Positions 16,516 to 26,155 of a DNA stretch of 64,000 nt are shown here, in pieces. The translations under genes and the position numbers were made by a program. How positions within the stretch are numbered: position 1 is the stretch's first letter; each line of letters opens with the position of its first letter. The stretch is from Streptomyces prunicolor NBRC 13075. GTDB taxonomy: Bacteria > Actinomycetota > Actinomycetes > Streptomycetales > Streptomycetaceae. The DNA is taken from contig NZ_BARF01000029.1 of assembly GCF_000367365.1 (NCBI RefSeq), positions 62,001 to 126,000 of the forward strand. The letters are read 5' to 3'. The notes under the pieces are model-generated. The model saw only the letters and a list, made by a program, of their open reading frames with translations. It had not been told where the DNA came from and did no database searches.

Positions 16516-17418
16516 ATGACTCAGTCGCACCCCAGGATCAGCAAGGCTGTCATCCCCGCAGCCGGTCTCGGCACCAGGTTCCTGCCGGCCACCAAAGCAA
16601 CTCCTAAGGAGATGCTGCCGGTCGTGGACAAGCCCGCGATCCAGTACGTGGTCGAAGAGGCCGCGTCGGCTGGGCTCGACGACGTCCTCATGATCACCGG
16701 ACGCAACAAGCGCCCCCTAGAGGACCACTTCGACCGCAACTACGAGCTCGAATCCGCCCTCCAGAAGAAGGGCGACGCGAGTCGGCTGGCCAAGGTCCAG
16801 GAGTCCAGCGACCTCGCCACCATGCACTACGTCCGCCAGGGCGATCCCAAGGGCCTCGGTCACGCCGTCCTGTGCGCGGCCCCGCACGTTGGCCACGAGC
16901 CCTTCGCCGTCCTCCTCGGGGATGACCTCATCGACCCCCGCGACCCCCTCCTCGCGCGCATGGTCGAGGTCCAGGAGCAGCACGGCGGCAGCGTCATCGC
17001 GCTCATGGAGGTCGCACCCGAGCAGATCCACCTCTACGGATGCGCGGCCGTCGAGGCCACCGCGGACGACGACGTCGTCAAGGTGACCGGCCTGGTCGAG
17101 AAGCCGGACGCGGCCGACGCCCCGTCGAACTACGCGATCATCGGCCGCTACGTCCTCGACCCGCACATCTTCGACATACTGCGCAAGACCGAGCCCGGCC
17201 GCGGCGGCGAGATCCAACTCACCGACGCCCTCCAGCAGTTGGCCACCGACGAGAAGATCGGCGGCCCCGTGCACGGCGTCGTCTTCAAGGGCCGCCGCTA
17301 TGACACCGGCGACCGGGGCGACTATCTGCGTGCCATTGTCAGACTCGCGTGCGAACGTGAAGACCTGGGCCCGGACTTCCGCGCCTGGCTTCGCAGTTAC
17401 GTAGCCGAGGAGATGTAG
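16516..17418 (+). CDS. galU: UTP--glucose-1-phosphate uridylyltransferase
   Basis: 300-residue nucleotidyltransferase. The N-terminal 'PAAGLGTRFLPATKATPKEM' is the GalU nucleotide-binding signature, followed by VVDKPAIQYVVEEA and, further on, VTGLVEKP. It makes UDP-glucose from glucose 1-phosphate and UTP for glycogen, trehalose, cell-wall and glycolipid synthesis. ATG start with a GGATAAGG site. The next gene, moeA, begins 6 bp after its stop, so they are co-transcribed. The galU-moeA(glp) linkage is a conserved actinobacterial arrangement. Confidence 0.95.
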   Translation: MTQSHPRISKAVIPAAGLGTRFLPATKATPKEMLPVVDKPAIQYVVEEAASAGLDDVLMITGRNKRPLEDHFDRNYELESALQKKGDASRLAKVQESSDLATMHYVRQGDPKGLGHAVLCAAPHVGHEPFAVLLGDDLIDPRDPLLARMVEVQEQHGGSVIALMEVAPEQIHLYGCAAVEATADDDVVKVTGLVEKPDAADAPSNYAIIGRYVLDPHIFDILRKTEPGRGGEIQLTDALQQLATDEKIGGPVHGVVFKGRRYDTGDRGDYLRAIVRLACEREDLGPDFRAWLRSYVAEEM

Positions 17419-17423
17419 CAACG

Positions 17424-18746
17424 TTGAGCACCGCCGCGAACCGCACCGCAGGACCCGACCACCTCTGGACGGTGGACGAGCACCTGGAGGACATCCTCGC
17501 GACCGTCCGCCCCCTGGAACCCATCGAGCTGCAATTGCTCGACGCTCAGGGCTGCGTCCTGGTCGAGGACATCACGGTGCCGGTCTCGCTCCCGCCCTTC
17601 GACAACAGCTCGATGGACGGGTACGCGGTGCGGGTCACGGACGTCGCGGGCGCGAGCGAGGAGTTCCCGGCGGTCCTGACGGTGATCGGCGACGTCGCGG
17701 CGGGCCGGGCCGAGCCGCTCCACGTGGGCCCCGGTGAGACCGCCCGCATCATGACCGGCGCCCCGCTCCCGCCCGGCGCCGAGGCCGTCGTCCCCGTGGA
17801 GTGGACCGACGGAGGCCTCGGCGGCGGCCCGGTCACCGGCATGCGGGCCCGCAGCCAGGCCCCCGAGGGCGCCGGCGGGCACGTGCACGTGTACCGCTCG
17901 GCGCAGGCACGCGCGCACGTACGCGCGAAGGGCAGCGACGTGAAGGCGGGCGACCGGGCCCTGGACGCCGGCACCGTCCTCGGCCCGCCGCAGATCGCCC
18001 TGCTCGCCGCGATCGGCCGCGGCACGGTGCGCGTACGCCCCCGCCCGCGCGTGGTCGTCATGTCCACCGGCAGCGAACTCGTCCAGCCCGACGAGCAGTT
18101 GGCCGACGGCCAGATCTACGACTCCAACAGCTTCGCCCTCACCGCCGCCGCCCGCGACGCCGGAGCCATCGCCTACCGGGTCGGCGCCGTCGCCGACGAC
18201 GCCGAGACCCTCCGCGACACCATCGAGGACCAGCTCGTCCGCGCCGACCTCCTGGTCACCACCGGCGGCGTGAGCGTCGGGGCGTACGACGTCGTCAAGG
18301 AGGCGCTGTCCTCCGTGGGCGACGAGGACGAGGAGGGCGCCGGGATCGACTTCCGCAAGCTCGCCATGCAGCCCGGCAAACCCCAGGGCTTCGGCTCCAT
18401 CGGCCCCGACCACATCCCGCTGCTGGCCCTTCCCGGCAACCCGGTGTCGTCGTACGTCTCCTTCGAGCTGTTCGTTCGGCCCGCGATCCGCGCCCTGATG
18501 GGCCTGGACGACGTGCACCGCCCGACGACCAGGGCCACCCTCACCACCGACAAGGCGCTGACCTCCCCGAAGGGCCGCAGACAGTTCCTGCGCGGGACGT
18601 ACGCCGATGGCGAAGTCACCCCTGTAGGGGGCGCCGGATCGCACCTGATCGCGGCCCTCGCGCTCGCCGACGCGCTGATCGTCGTCCCCGAGGACGTCGA
18701 GTCCGTGGAGCCCGGCACCGAGGTCCAGGTGGTCCTGCTCGGCTGA
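17424..18746 (+). CDS. moeA: Molybdopterin molybdotransferase MoeA / gephyrin-like Glp
   Basis: 440-residue MoeA-family protein. The N-terminal domain has [14 protein letters not shown] (MoeA signature). Motifs [14 protein letters not shown] and [17 protein letters not shown] mark the MPT-binding domain, and a C-terminal barrel follows. MoeA inserts molybdate into adenylylated molybdopterin. In Corynebacterium a protein of this family encoded beside galU, named Glp, binds FtsZ and the membrane receptor GlpR and serves cell division. The conserved galU neighbour and the sepX/glpR gene downstream make that alternative role plausible here. TTG start 6 bp after galU; the ribosome site is GAGGAG inside the galU end. 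Confidence 0.9.
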   Translation: MSTAANRTAGPDHLWTVDEHLEDILATVRPLEPIELQLLDAQGCVLVEDITVPVSLPPFDNSSMDGYAVRVTDVAGASEEFPAVLTVIGDVAAGRAEPLHVGPGETARIMTGAPLPPGAEAVVPVEWTDGGLGGGPVTGMRARSQAPEGAGGHVHVYRSAQARAHVRAKGSDVKAGDRALDAGTVLGPPQIALLAAIGRGTVRVRPRPRVVVMSTGSELVQPDEQLADGQIYDSNSFALTAAARDAGAIAYRVGAVADDAETLRDTIEDQLVRADLLVTTGGVSVGAYDVVKEALSSVGDEDEEGAGIDFRKLAMQPGKPQGFGSIGPDHIPLLALPGNPVSSYVSFELFVRPAIRALMGLDDVHRPTTRATLTTDKALTSPKGRRQFLRGTYADGEVTPVGGAGSHLIAALALADALIVVPEDVESVEPGTEVQVVLLG

Positions 18747-18808
18747 GTACTCCGAGTTGGCGGTACCGTGTCGCGCACAACACGCCCGGACCGGGAGCGC
18801 CACACAGC

Positions 18809-19321
18809 ATGACTGAGCCTTTCCGGGGGGAAACCCCTGGACCCCCTGCGCACGACCGACTGACGCACATCGACGACGCGGGCGCCGCCCGGATGGTCGA
18901 CGTGTCCGCGAAGGACGTGACCGCGCGCACCGCCACCGCCAGCGGACGCGTCCTCGTCTCGCCCCGCGTGGTCGAGCTGCTGCGCGGCGAAGGGGTCCCC
19001 AAGGGCGACGCCCTGGCCACCGCGCGCATCGCGGGGATCATGGGCGCCAAACGCACCCCGGACCTCATCCCGCTCTGCCACCCGTTGTCGGTGTCGGGTG
19101 TGAAACTGGATCTGTCGGTCGCGGACGACTCCGTACGAATCCGGGCCACCGTGAAGACGACGGACCGCACGGGCGTCGAGATGGAGGCCCTCACCGCGGT
19201 CTCCGTCGCCGCGCTCACCGTGATCGACATGGTCAAGGCGGTCGACAAGGGGGCGGTCATCACGGACGTGCGCGTGGAGGAGAAGACGGGCGGCAAGTCG
19301 GGGGACTGGAGCCGGACATGA
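18809..19321 (+). CDS. moaC: Cyclic pyranopterin monophosphate synthase MoaC
   Basis: 170-residue enzyme of molybdenum cofactor synthesis. '[20 protein letters not shown]', '[18 protein letters not shown]' and '[17 protein letters not shown]' are MoaC signatures; the first opens the fold and the CHPL and final helix line the active site. It converts the MoaA product into cyclic pyranopterin monophosphate. A short extra N-terminus ([13 protein letters not shown]) precedes the conserved start. The stop overlaps the mog start (ATGA), showing tight translational coupling. Confidence 0.95.
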   Translation: MTEPFRGETPGPPAHDRLTHIDDAGAARMVDVSAKDVTARTATASGRVLVSPRVVELLRGEGVPKGDALATARIAGIMGAKRTPDLIPLCHPLSVSGVKLDLSVADDSVRIRATVKTTDRTGVEMEALTAVSVAALTVIDMVKAVDKGAVITDVRVEEKTGGKSGDWSRT

Positions 19322-19860
19322 CGCTCGACGATTCGGTCGGCGGTGCGCTGCTCGCGCCGTACAGCGCACTGGTGGTCACCGCCTCCAATCGCGCTGCCTC
19401 CGGGGTCTACGAGGACAAGGGTGGTCCCTTGATCGCGGACGGCCTCAAGGGCTTCGGCTTCGCCGTCGACGGGCCGCAGGTGGTCCCCGACGGAGACCCG
19501 GTCGAGGCCGCGCTGCGGGCCGCCGTAGAAGCCGGTTACGACGCCGTCGTCACCACCGGCGGCACCGGCGTCTCGCCCACCGACCGCACCCCCGAGGCGA
19601 CCCGCGCGGTGATCGACTACGAGGTGCCCGGCATCGCCGAGGCCATCCGGGCGTACAGCCGGGACAAGGTGCCGACTTCGGCGCTCTCCCGAGGTCTGGC
19701 CGGAGTCGCCCGGGGCACACTGATCGTCAACCTGCCGGGGTCCACCGGCGGGGTGAGGGACGGCCTCGCCGTCCTGGAGCCCCTGCTGGCGCACGCCGTC
19801 GACCAGATCCGAGGCGGCGATCACCCCAGACCCGCCGACACCAGTGGGGGTGCGAGCTGA
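19318..19860 (+). CDS. mog: Molybdopterin adenylyltransferase (MogA/MoaB family)
   Basis: 180-residue protein of the MoCF-binding fold. '[20 protein letters not shown]', '[19 protein letters not shown]' and '[16 protein letters not shown]' are the conserved family motifs. It should adenylylate molybdopterin before MoeA inserts molybdate, so moaC, mog and moeA here cover early and late cofactor steps; moaA, moaD and moaE are not in the window. It overlaps moaC by 4 bp and is followed closely by a GNAT gene. Confidence 0.93.
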   Translation: MTLDDSVGGALLAPYSALVVTASNRAASGVYEDKGGPLIADGLKGFGFAVDGPQVVPDGDPVEAALRAAVEAGYDAVVTTGGTGVSPTDRTPEATRAVIDYEVPGIAEAIRAYSRDKVPTSALSRGLAGVARGTLIVNLPGSTGGVRDGLAVLEPLLAHAVDQIRGGDHPRPADTSGGAS

Positions 19861-19880
19861 ACAGCCCATCCTGGCCCGCC

Positions 19881-20495
19881 GTGCTGGTGGACGGCGACAT
19901 CGTCCTGAGGCCGATAAAGCTCCGCGACCAGCGGGCCTGGCGCGAGGTCAACCGGCGCAACCGGGACTGGCTGCGCCCCTGGGAGGCGACCATTCCGCCG
20001 CCCACCCCCAGCGGGCCGATCGCACACCGGCCGACCTACCGGCAGATGGTCCGGCATCTTCGTTCCGAGGCGAACTCGGGCCGGATGCTGCCGTTCGTCA
20101 TCGAATACCAGGGGCGCCTGGTCGGGCAGTTGACGGTCGCCGGGATCACCTGGGGCTCGATGTGCTCGGGTCACGTCGGCTACTGGGTGGACGAATCGGT
20201 GGCAGGGCGCGGAGTGATGCCGACGTCCGTGGCGCTCGTCGTCGACCACTGTTTCCGGGCCGTGGGACTACATCGCATCGAGGTCTGCATTCGCCCGGAG
20301 AACGGCCCGAGCCGCCGGGTCGTCGAGAAACTCGGATTCCGCGAGGAGGGCCTCAGGCCCCGTTATCTCCACATCGACGGCGCCTGGCGCGACCACCTCG
20401 TCTTCGCCCTCACCGCGGAAGAGGTGCCCGAGGGGTTGCTGGCCCGCTGGCAGCGGGCACGCTCCCGGAGCACCCCGCACGACAATCCCGCATAG
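19881..20495 (+). CDS. GNAT N-acetyltransferase (RimJ/RimL type)
   Basis: 204-residue acetyltransferase. The region VGYWVDESVAGRGVMPTSVALVVDHCF holds the acetyl-CoA loop (R-G-x-x-P), and 'HRIEVCIRPENGPSRRVVEKLGFREEG' is the typical RimJ/RimL second half. These enzymes acetylate protein N-termini or other amines. A rimJ-like gene is also part of the galU-glp-rimJ-glpR group in Corynebacterium, supporting a conserved cluster. GTG at 19881 is used; an upstream CTG at 19857 overlapping the mog stop would add 8 residues (NSPSWPA). Confidence 0.88.
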   Translation: MLVDGDIVLRPIKLRDQRAWREVNRRNRDWLRPWEATIPPPTPSGPIAHRPTYRQMVRHLRSEANSGRMLPFVIEYQGRLVGQLTVAGITWGSMCSGHVGYWVDESVAGRGVMPTSVALVVDHCFRAVGLHRIEVCIRPENGPSRRVVEKLGFREEGLRPRYLHIDGAWRDHLVFALTAEEVPEGLLARWQRARSRSTPHDNPA

Positions 20496-20702
20496 CGGCA
20501 AGCCCGTTGGACCCGAAGCCCAGGAATGGAATAAGTGTTCGAAAGTGATCGACGAATGACCGTCTTGGGGCAATGAATTCGCCAACCGAGCGGCCTGTTG
20601 ATCGCATCCATCACAAAAAAAGCTCGAAATATCAGCCAGATCGTGCGACACACCGGCTCAATTGGCAGATGGCCTCACGCAAACCCCTCTACCGTGTGAG
20701 GC

Positions 20703-22031
20703 GTGAGCAGCAGCGGCCTCATCTACGCAGTCATTGTCGGGGCCTGGGCCGCCTACTTGGTGCCGATGTGGCTCCGTAGGCAGGACGAGCTGAACGAGGC
20801 CCGTCCGACGGAACGCTTCAGCACCGCCATCCGGCTGCTGTCCGGACGGGCGGGGATGGAGCGCCGGTACGCCAAGGACCTGCGGGCGCGCTCCACCGAG
20901 GAGGGGGAGCCCAGCGCCGTAGTGCCGGACGCCGTCACCGATTCGGTGGACGTCCGGGCCTTCGCCATGCCCCCGGTCCGTCCCCAGGTGCACGCGCCCG
21001 TCCGGCAGCAGAGCCAGGAGCGCCCGGAAGCGGCGCGCGAACCGGAGCGCGGGGCGGTCCGCGAACCGGCGCGCGAGCCGGTCCGTGAACCGGCGCGTGA
21101 GCAGGCGTCAAAACCGGTACCCCAGCAGGGCTCCGCGTCGGCCCAGGCGGCGCCCAAGTCCGCCAAGTCCGCACCCGCGTCCGCGCCTGCGCGCAAGCGC
21201 GCGCCGGTCGCGCGGCGTTCGCCCGCCGAGGAAGCCGCGGCGGCGCGCGCCCGGCGGGTGAAGGTGCTCGCGCGCCGTAGGCGTACCACCGTGATGCTCT
21301 TCCTCGCCTTCACGCTCGGCGCGATCGTCGCGGCGGTCGGCGGGCTCGCCCTGCTCTGGGCGCCCGGCGTACCGGCGGTCCTGCTCAGCGGGTACATCGC
21401 CTACCTGCGTACGCAGGAACGCCGCCGCTTCGCCTACCAGATGGACCGGCGCCAGGCCGAGGTCGCCGCGCAGCGGCTGCGGGAGCGTCAGCCGCGCAGG
21501 CGCGTGTCCGTGGACGCCGGGATCGACGACGCCGACGAGGCACCCGAACCGGCGACGGACCCCGGGATGTCCGCGCTCGCCGCCGACCGCCGCGCCCTCG
21601 TCGAGCAGACCGACCACGCCGAGTGGGTCGACCAGCAGCGCGAGCGGCAGCGCCGGCCCGGCCAGGGCGACAGCTGGGACCCGGTACCGGTACCGCTGCC
21701 GACGTACGTCACCGCGCCGGTCGCACCGCGCGCCACGTCCGACGTGGACCTCGGGGCACCGGACGCGTGGAGCTCGGCACGCTCCAGTTCCGTAGCGCCG
21801 GAGCAGGAGGCGCAGTCCACCGCGCGGGACGACCGTGACGGACGGGACGCCATGGACGCCCGCGACGCTCGGGACGAGGACGCGGAGGACCCGTCGGAGG
21901 ACAAAGGGACGGCGGACGGCCGCACCGACGCCCGCCGCGCCGCGTCCGCCCGCCGGGCCCGAGAGCGGGGCCGCACCCCCCTGTTCGACCAGTACGAGGA
22001 CGGCGAACGGCCCCGCGCGGCCAACGAGTGA
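20703..22031 (+). CDS. sepX: Septal membrane protein SepX/GlpR-like
   Basis: 442 residues. An N-terminal helix (LIYAVIVGAWAAYLVPMWLR, about 5-24) is followed by a cytoplasmic segment ending in a repetitive EPAREPVREPARE stretch (about 105-140) and a hydrophobic hairpin at about 195-240 (MLFLAFTLGAIVA...GVPAVLLSGYIAYL). The rest is a charged C-terminus. This topology and its place after galU-moeA-GNAT match GlpR of Corynebacterium, receptor of gephyrin-like Glp, and SepX, the actinomycete septum protein of Streptomyces. It probably stabilises the divisome. GTG start; an upstream gap of 207 bp may hold its own promoter. Confidence 0.82.
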   Translation: MSSSGLIYAVIVGAWAAYLVPMWLRRQDELNEARPTERFSTAIRLLSGRAGMERRYAKDLRARSTEEGEPSAVVPDAVTDSVDVRAFAMPPVRPQVHAPVRQQSQERPEAAREPERGAVREPAREPVREPAREQASKPVPQQGSASAQAAPKSAKSAPASAPARKRAPVARRSPAEEAAAARARRVKVLARRRRTTVMLFLAFTLGAIVAAVGGLALLWAPGVPAVLLSGYIAYLRTQERRRFAYQMDRRQAEVAAQRLRERQPRRRVSVDAGIDDADEAPEPATDPGMSALAADRRALVEQTDHAEWVDQQRERQRRPGQGDSWDPVPVPLPTYVTAPVAPRATSDVDLGAPDAWSSARSSSVAPEQEAQSTARDDRDGRDAMDARDARDEDAEDPSEDKGTADGRTDARRAASARRARERGRTPLFDQYEDGERPRAANE

Positions 22032-22092
22032 CCAGGCAAGGAACGGATTTCCAAGCACCCTGACGGGGATGCTAGAGTTTCACTCGTTGCAG

Positions 22093-22166
22093 GGGCCTGT
22101 GGCGCAGTCTGGTAGCGCACCTCGTTCGCATCGAGGGGGTCTGGGGTTCAAATCCCCACAGGTCCA
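22093..22166 (+). tRNA. tRNA-Ala (anticodon CGC)
   Basis: 74-nt cloverleaf. The acceptor stem GGGCCTG pairs with CAGGTCC (one G-U), the D stem is GCGC/GCGC, the anticodon stem CCTCG/CGAGG with loop TTCGCAT places CGC at 34-36, and the T arm TGGGG-TTCAAAT-CCCCA is perfect. The anticodon reads GCG alanine codons. The 3' CCA is not encoded. No integrase or repeat of the tRNA end was found in the window. Confidence 0.95.
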
Positions 22167-22207
22167 CCGCATGACTGTTCTTGAGCTAGCTCAGGGATAG
22201 TTGACGA

Positions 22208-22239
22208 GATCCCGTCCGATCTGTTGATCGGGCGGGATC
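22208..22239 (+). terminator. Terminator after tRNA-Ala
   Basis: 14-bp stem (GATCCCGTCCGATC / GATCGGGCGGGATC, one G-U pair) with a 4-nt loop, followed by TTTGGTTTT. This is a good intrinsic terminator 42 bp after the tRNA. Confidence 0.85.
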
Positions 22240-22305
22240 TTTGGTTTTCCGGGGGTTGTTGGATGGGTGCCCGACAGAGGTCGTCGCTGCCTGGCTGATC
22301 GCACA

Positions 22306-23628
22306 TCACTCCGGACGGAGCGTGAGAACGACGGGCTCTGGGCCCGACTCCGGGCGAGCGTCGGGTGACGGAACGCGAGGCGATTCATGGAGTCGCGGCC
22401 CCGGATGGGCAGGTTCATGCGCGAAGCGGACTTCGATCGTGAGCCCACCGACGGCGCGGGGCTCCGCCGTGACCGTGGCCGCGTGGGCGTCGGCGATCGA
22501 CTGGACGATGGACAGGCCGAGGCCGTGTCCGTCGGTGCCGGTGCGGTCCGGGGCGAGCCTGCGGAACGGCTCGAAGAGGGCATCGACTCGGGCGGGGTCG
22601 ACGAGTGGGCCGGTGTTGGTCACGGTCAGCCGGTCTTCTCCGGTGTGGACGACAACGTCGCCCTGGGGGTGGTTGTACTGGATGGCGTTGCGTACCAGGT
22701 TGGAGACCAGTTGCTTGAGCAGCGCCGGGTCACCGCTGACGGTCAGCGGCTCGATGTGCGTGGAAACGTTGACGGCGTTCTCGTCCGCGAGTGACCGCAG
22801 TTCGGCCACGGCCTGGGCGACCAGCACGGAGACGTCGGTGTCCTGGACCTGATCGAGTCCGCGGTCGCTGCGCGCGAGCACCAGTAGCGCGGCGACGAGT
22901 CTCTCCGCGGAGCGGTTGGCGGTGAGCAGTTCCTCGCGGACCTCGGCGAGGCCGTGCGGAAGCGGATCCGCGAGGCCCACCTCGATGCTGGTGCGCTGGA
23001 CGGTCAGGGGGGTGAGTAGTTCGTGGGAGGCGTTCGCGACGAAACGGCGCTGGCTGGTGAAGGATTTCTCCAGCCGGTCGAGCATGGCGTCGTAGGTGTC
23101 GGCGAGTTCCCGCAACTCGTCGTCAGGTCCTGAGAGCCGCAGCCGCTCATGGAGGTTCTCCCCGCTCATTCTGCGGGCGGCACGGGTCACCTCTCGCACA
23201 GGACGCAGGGCGCGGCCTGCCAGCCACCAGGCCGTGGTCCAGGACAGGACTGCCATGAGGACCAGCCCGACGGCAGGCCACAGGATCAACTGCCGCAGCG
23301 CCGCGTCCTGGAGTTTCTTGGTGATCTCCATGTGCACGAGGTCCAGCTCCGGGTTCGCTCCGGTGTGCGCTCCGGCTCCGGCCGATGAGGTGCGCCCCGA
23401 TGCCGGTTGCGAGGTGTCCGTCGGTGGCGAGGTGGTCGCCGCCGGTTCCACCATCCGTATCTTGAGCCCCGACGCCTCCGCCATGGTTCCGTGCCGCGCG
23501 AGCAGCGCGACCAGGACCAGCACGGCGGCGCCGACCAGGAAGCAGATCGAGGCGAAGGTGGTGGCCAGCTTGGCGCGGAAGGTCAGCCGGCCGCGCGGGA
23601 CGGTGCGCGGCCGCAGGCGAGTCAGCAC
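22306..23628 (-). CDS. Sensor histidine kinase
   Basis: 440 residues. TM1 is at about 20-45 and TM2 at about 115-138, enclosing an extracellular sensor loop rich in Ser/Thr/Pro. A HAMP linker follows, then the H-box FVANASHELLTPL with the phosphorylated histidine, and the ATPase boxes (VRNAIQYN N-box, GHGLGLSIV G2-box). It should phosphorylate the response regulator whose gene overlaps its start by 7 bp. The H-box reads HELLTPL instead of the commoner HELRTPL. Its likely targets are the divergent lipoprotein/ABC export genes. Confidence 0.92.
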   Translation of the reverse strand: MLTRLRPRTVPRGRLTFRAKLATTFASICFLVGAAVLVLVALLARHGTMAEASGLKIRMVEPAATTSPPTDTSQPASGRTSSAGAGAHTGANPELDLVHMEITKKLQDAALRQLILWPAVGLVLMAVLSWTTAWWLAGRALRPVREVTRAARRMSGENLHERLRLSGPDDELRELADTYDAMLDRLEKSFTSQRRFVANASHELLTPLTVQRTSIEVGLADPLPHGLAEVREELLTANRSAERLVAALLVLARSDRGLDQVQDTDVSVLVAQAVAELRSLADENAVNVSTHIEPLTVSGDPALLKQLVSNLVRNAIQYNHPQGDVVVHTGEDRLTVTNTGPLVDPARVDALFEPFRRLAPDRTGTDGHGLGLSIVQSIADAHAATVTAEPRAVGGLTIEVRFAHEPAHPGPRLHESPRVPSPDARPESGPEPVVLTLRPE

Positions 23629-24281
23629 AGCCGGTAACCCGTTCCCGTGTCGGTGGAGATCACGTCACTTCCTCCGATCTTGGTACGCAGCCGGCTGACG
23701 GTGGCACGCACCGCGCTGGTACGCGAGTCGAGGTTCTCGTCCCAGACCCGGTCCAGGAGCTCGCGGTGGGTGACCGGTTCGCCCCGGGTCTCCAGCAGGA
23801 ACTCCAGCACCGCGAATTCTTTGGCGGTCAGTTCGACGGCGCGGCCATGAACGAGCACCTCATGGCAACTTCGATCCATTTCGATCCCTTTGTGCCGCAG
23901 TGGCGTCACCGGAAGTGCGGTCACCCGTCGGCTCAAGGCCCTTACCCGTGCCACGAGTTCGGAGAATTCGAAGGGCTTCGTGAGGTAGTCGTCCGCACCG
24001 AGGTGATCAAGGCCGTAGACCTTGTCCTCCGGTAAGCCGGCCGCTGTCAGCATCAGGATGCGCGGAGGATCCCTGAGCTCGCCCAGCCGGCGGCAGACCT
24101 CGTCACCGCTCAGCACCGGCAGATCGCGGTCGAGGATGATCACGTCGTAGTCGTTGAGCAGGCACTGCTGCTCGGCCATGTCCCCCGACGAGGCGACGTC
24201 GACGGCCATGGCCTCACGGCGCAGGCCGGTGGCGATCGTACGGGCCAGGACCTGGTGGTCCTCGGCGATCAGAACTCTCAT
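23622..24281 (-). CDS. OmpR-family response regulator
   Basis: 219 residues. The receiver domain (MRVLIAEDHQVLA, DVIILDRDLPVLSGDE with the phospho-accepting Asp, LTAAG, and the LTKPFEFSEL lysine) is joined to a winged-helix output domain ending in RLRTKIGG...DTGTGYRLC. It is expressed with the overlapping kinase. Start chosen at ATG 24281 because the receiver begins there; 29 extra upstream codons are open but unlike the family. The divergent gap holds a duplicated motif that may be its binding site. Confidence 0.93.
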   Translation of the reverse strand: MRVLIAEDHQVLARTIATGLRREAMAVDVASSGDMAEQQCLLNDYDVIILDRDLPVLSGDEVCRRLGELRDPPRILMLTAAGLPEDKVYGLDHLGADDYLTKPFEFSELVARVRALSRRVTALPVTPLRHKGIEMDRSCHEVLVHGRAVELTAKEFAVLEFLLETRGEPVTHRELLDRVWDENLDSRTSAVRATVSRLRTKIGGSDVISTDTGTGYRLC

Positions 24282-24384
24282 GGCACGTGGGTTCCTTGCT
24301 CTCTCGCGGGGGCGCGCAACGGTGACCGACGTACGGAAAGCAGGCAGATCAGGCGGTTGCCCGGTCATCCAACCAGGCGCGCGA

Positions 24385-24448
24385 TTGCAGGGGGATAAGC
24401 GTCGGCACGGAGCCGGCCCGGCCTTGCGTGGTCCTTATCTCCCTGTAA
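24385..24448. promoter_or_regulatory. Divergent motif pair between the two-component and exporter operons
   Basis: TTGCAGGGGGATAAG on the plus strand (24385-24399) and TTACAGGGAGATAAG on the minus strand (24448-24434) are near-identical and face each other across 34 bp. They lie in the gap between the response-regulator start and the lipoprotein start. The arrangement suits binding sites for the OmpR-type regulator controlling both directions, or a long-looped hairpin. Confidence 0.5.
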
Positions 24449-24506
24449 ACGGCGCCCTGTTGTCCTACGGGGACGTTGCCTTCCCACCCACCCTGTGAGG
24501 TTCCCG

Positions 24507-25028
24507 ATGCCCACCCTGTCCGCTGTTCCGTGGACCCGCGCCGTCCTCGCGGCCGGCGCCGTGTCGCTGGTCCTGGTCCTGTCTGCGTGCGGCGCACACG
24601 ACACCGGCGACGACGTCGCCAGTGCCAAGGGAAGCCGGACGCCCACCGTCGGCGCCTCCGCGAAGAGCAAGGACGCGCAGAAGGCCCGGCTGCAGTTCGC
24701 GGCCTGCATGCGCCGCAACGGTGTCGACATGCCGGACCCCGGTGCCGACGGGACGAAGCTGACCATGCCCAGCGACCCCGCGAAGTTCAGCAGCGCCGTC
24801 GAGAAGTGCAAGCAGTACATGCCCAGCGCCGACGGTCAGGGCTCTGTCGACAGTGCTTCGGCGAACGCCCAGGCGCTGAAGCTGGCACGGTGCCTGCGCG
24901 GCAAGGGAATCGACGTGCCGGACCCCTCCGCGGACAAGCCCTTGAACATCCCCGACGCCGAGTCGCAGAAGACTCAGGACGCCATGAAGGCGTGCGGGGG
25001 CGGGGTTTCCGGAAGGGCCGGCCAGTGA
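24507..25028 (+). CDS. Lipoprotein with duplicated cysteine motif
   Basis: 173 residues. The ATG start has GAGG at 6 bp; the signal peptide ends in LSAC with Cys28 as lipidation site. Two similar segments follow, [13 protein letters not shown] (about 66-78) and [13 protein letters not shown] (about 128-140), each starting with a cysteine. Two more cysteines at 101 and 163 suggest paired disulfides or a metal site in the outer-surface protein. It heads an operon with the membrane-fusion and ABC genes (4-bp overlap), so it may be the surface substrate-binding or accessory part of that exporter. Confidence 0.85.
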   Translation: MPTLSAVPWTRAVLAAGAVSLVLVLSACGAHDTGDDVASAKGSRTPTVGASAKSKDAQKARLQFAACMRRNGVDMPDPGADGTKLTMPSDPAKFSSAVEKCKQYMPSADGQGSVDSASANAQALKLARCLRGKGIDVPDPSADKPLNIPDAESQKTQDAMKACGGGVSGRAGQ

Positions 25029-26155
25029 CCGCCCTCGACAGGACCGCGGCGCCGCCGCAGGACGACGCCACCCGCCGTCCCTGCCGCCGAAGGCGCCTGA
25101 CCACCTGGGCCGTCGCGGCGGTCGCGATCGCGGTGATCGGCAGTGGCGCGCTCTACGCGGTGGCCGCCCCGGGCCGGACGACCGCCACCACCACCGACGG
25201 GCCGAAGGAGGACACCACCACGGTGACCCGGCAGACCCTGGTCAACTCCCAGCAGGTCGACGGGACCCTCGGCTACTCCGGTTCCACCACCGTCAACGCC
25301 CAGTTGCCGGGCATCGTCACCGCTCTGCCGGGCCTCGGCCGCACCGTCACCCGAGGCCACCCGCTCTACAGCGTCGACGAGACCCCGGTCGTCCTGATGT
25401 ACGGCACCAGTCCCGCCTACCGCGAGATGAAACCCGGCGACGAGGGCCAGGACGTACGGCAGTTGGAGACCAACCTCCAAGCAATGGGCTACGACGGCTT
25501 CACCGCCGACGACACCTATACCGCCGCCACCGCGAGGGCCGTAGAACGCTGGCAGAAGGACCTCGGGCTGCCGACGGGCGAGCGGACCGGAACCGTCGCG
25601 CTGGGCCGGATCGTCTTCGCGTCCGGAGCGCTGCGGATCAGCGCCCACAAGACCCCGGTCGGCTCCGGTCCCGCACCCGGAACGCCGGTGCTGGTCGCCA
25701 CCTCGAACAAGAGGCAGGTGCACGTCGACCTCGACGTCGCGAACCAGTCGCTCGCCAGGAAGAACGAAAAGGTGACCGTCTCCCTCCCGGGCGGCAGGAC
25801 CGTCCAGGGCACGATCACCTCGGTCGGAACGGTCGTCACGGTGACCCCGGGCACCGACGGCAGCTCGGACAGGTCCACCATCGGCGTCGACATCGCACTC
25901 GACAGCGCTGCCGCCGGGACCTACACCCAGGCACCGGTCACCGTCGCCCTGCGGACCGCCGAGAAGAAGAACGTGCTCACGGTGCCGGTCACCGCACTGC
26001 TGGCACTCAGCGAGGGCGGCTACGGCGTCGAAGTCATCGGCTCCGGCGGACGGTCCACCATCATCTCCGTCACCCTCGGCATGTTCGCCGACGGCAGGGT
26101 GGAGGTCAGCGGCCACGGCCTGACGGCCGGCACCCGGGTCGGAGTCGCCCAATGA
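25025..26155 (+). CDS. Membrane-fusion protein with peptidoglycan-binding domain
   Basis: 376 residues. One N-terminal membrane helix (about 30-48) is followed by an extracellular region. A PG_binding_1 domain (about 135-185: [17 protein letters not shown]...[14 protein letters not shown]) sits within HlyD/MacA-like barrel segments ([23 protein letters not shown] early, [12 protein letters not shown] late). Such proteins link MacB-type ABC permeases to the cell wall in Gram-positives. GTG start overlaps the lipoprotein stop; its stop overlaps the ATPase start (ATGA). Confidence 0.88.
   Translation: MTALDRTAAPPQDDATRRPCRRRRLTTWAVAAVAIAVIGSGALYAVAAPGRTTATTTDGPKEDTTTVTRQTLVNSQQVDGTLGYSGSTTVNAQLPGIVTALPGLGRTVTRGHPLYSVDETPVVLMYGTSPAYREMKPGDEGQDVRQLETNLQAMGYDGFTADDTYTAATARAVERWQKDLGLPTGERTGTVALGRIVFASGALRISAHKTPVGSGPAPGTPVLVATSNKRQVHVDLDVANQSLARKNEKVTVSLPGGRTVQGTITSVGTVVTVTPGTDGSSDRSTIGVDIALDSAAAGTYTQAPVTVALRTAEKKNVLTVPVTALLALSEGGYGVEVIGSGGRSTIISVTLGMFADGRVEVSGHGLTAGTRVGVAQ

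Noticed and set aside
22093..22166. tRNA-Ala as an attachment site of an integrated element
   Set aside because: No integrase, no repeated 3' tRNA segment and ordinary genes on both sides.
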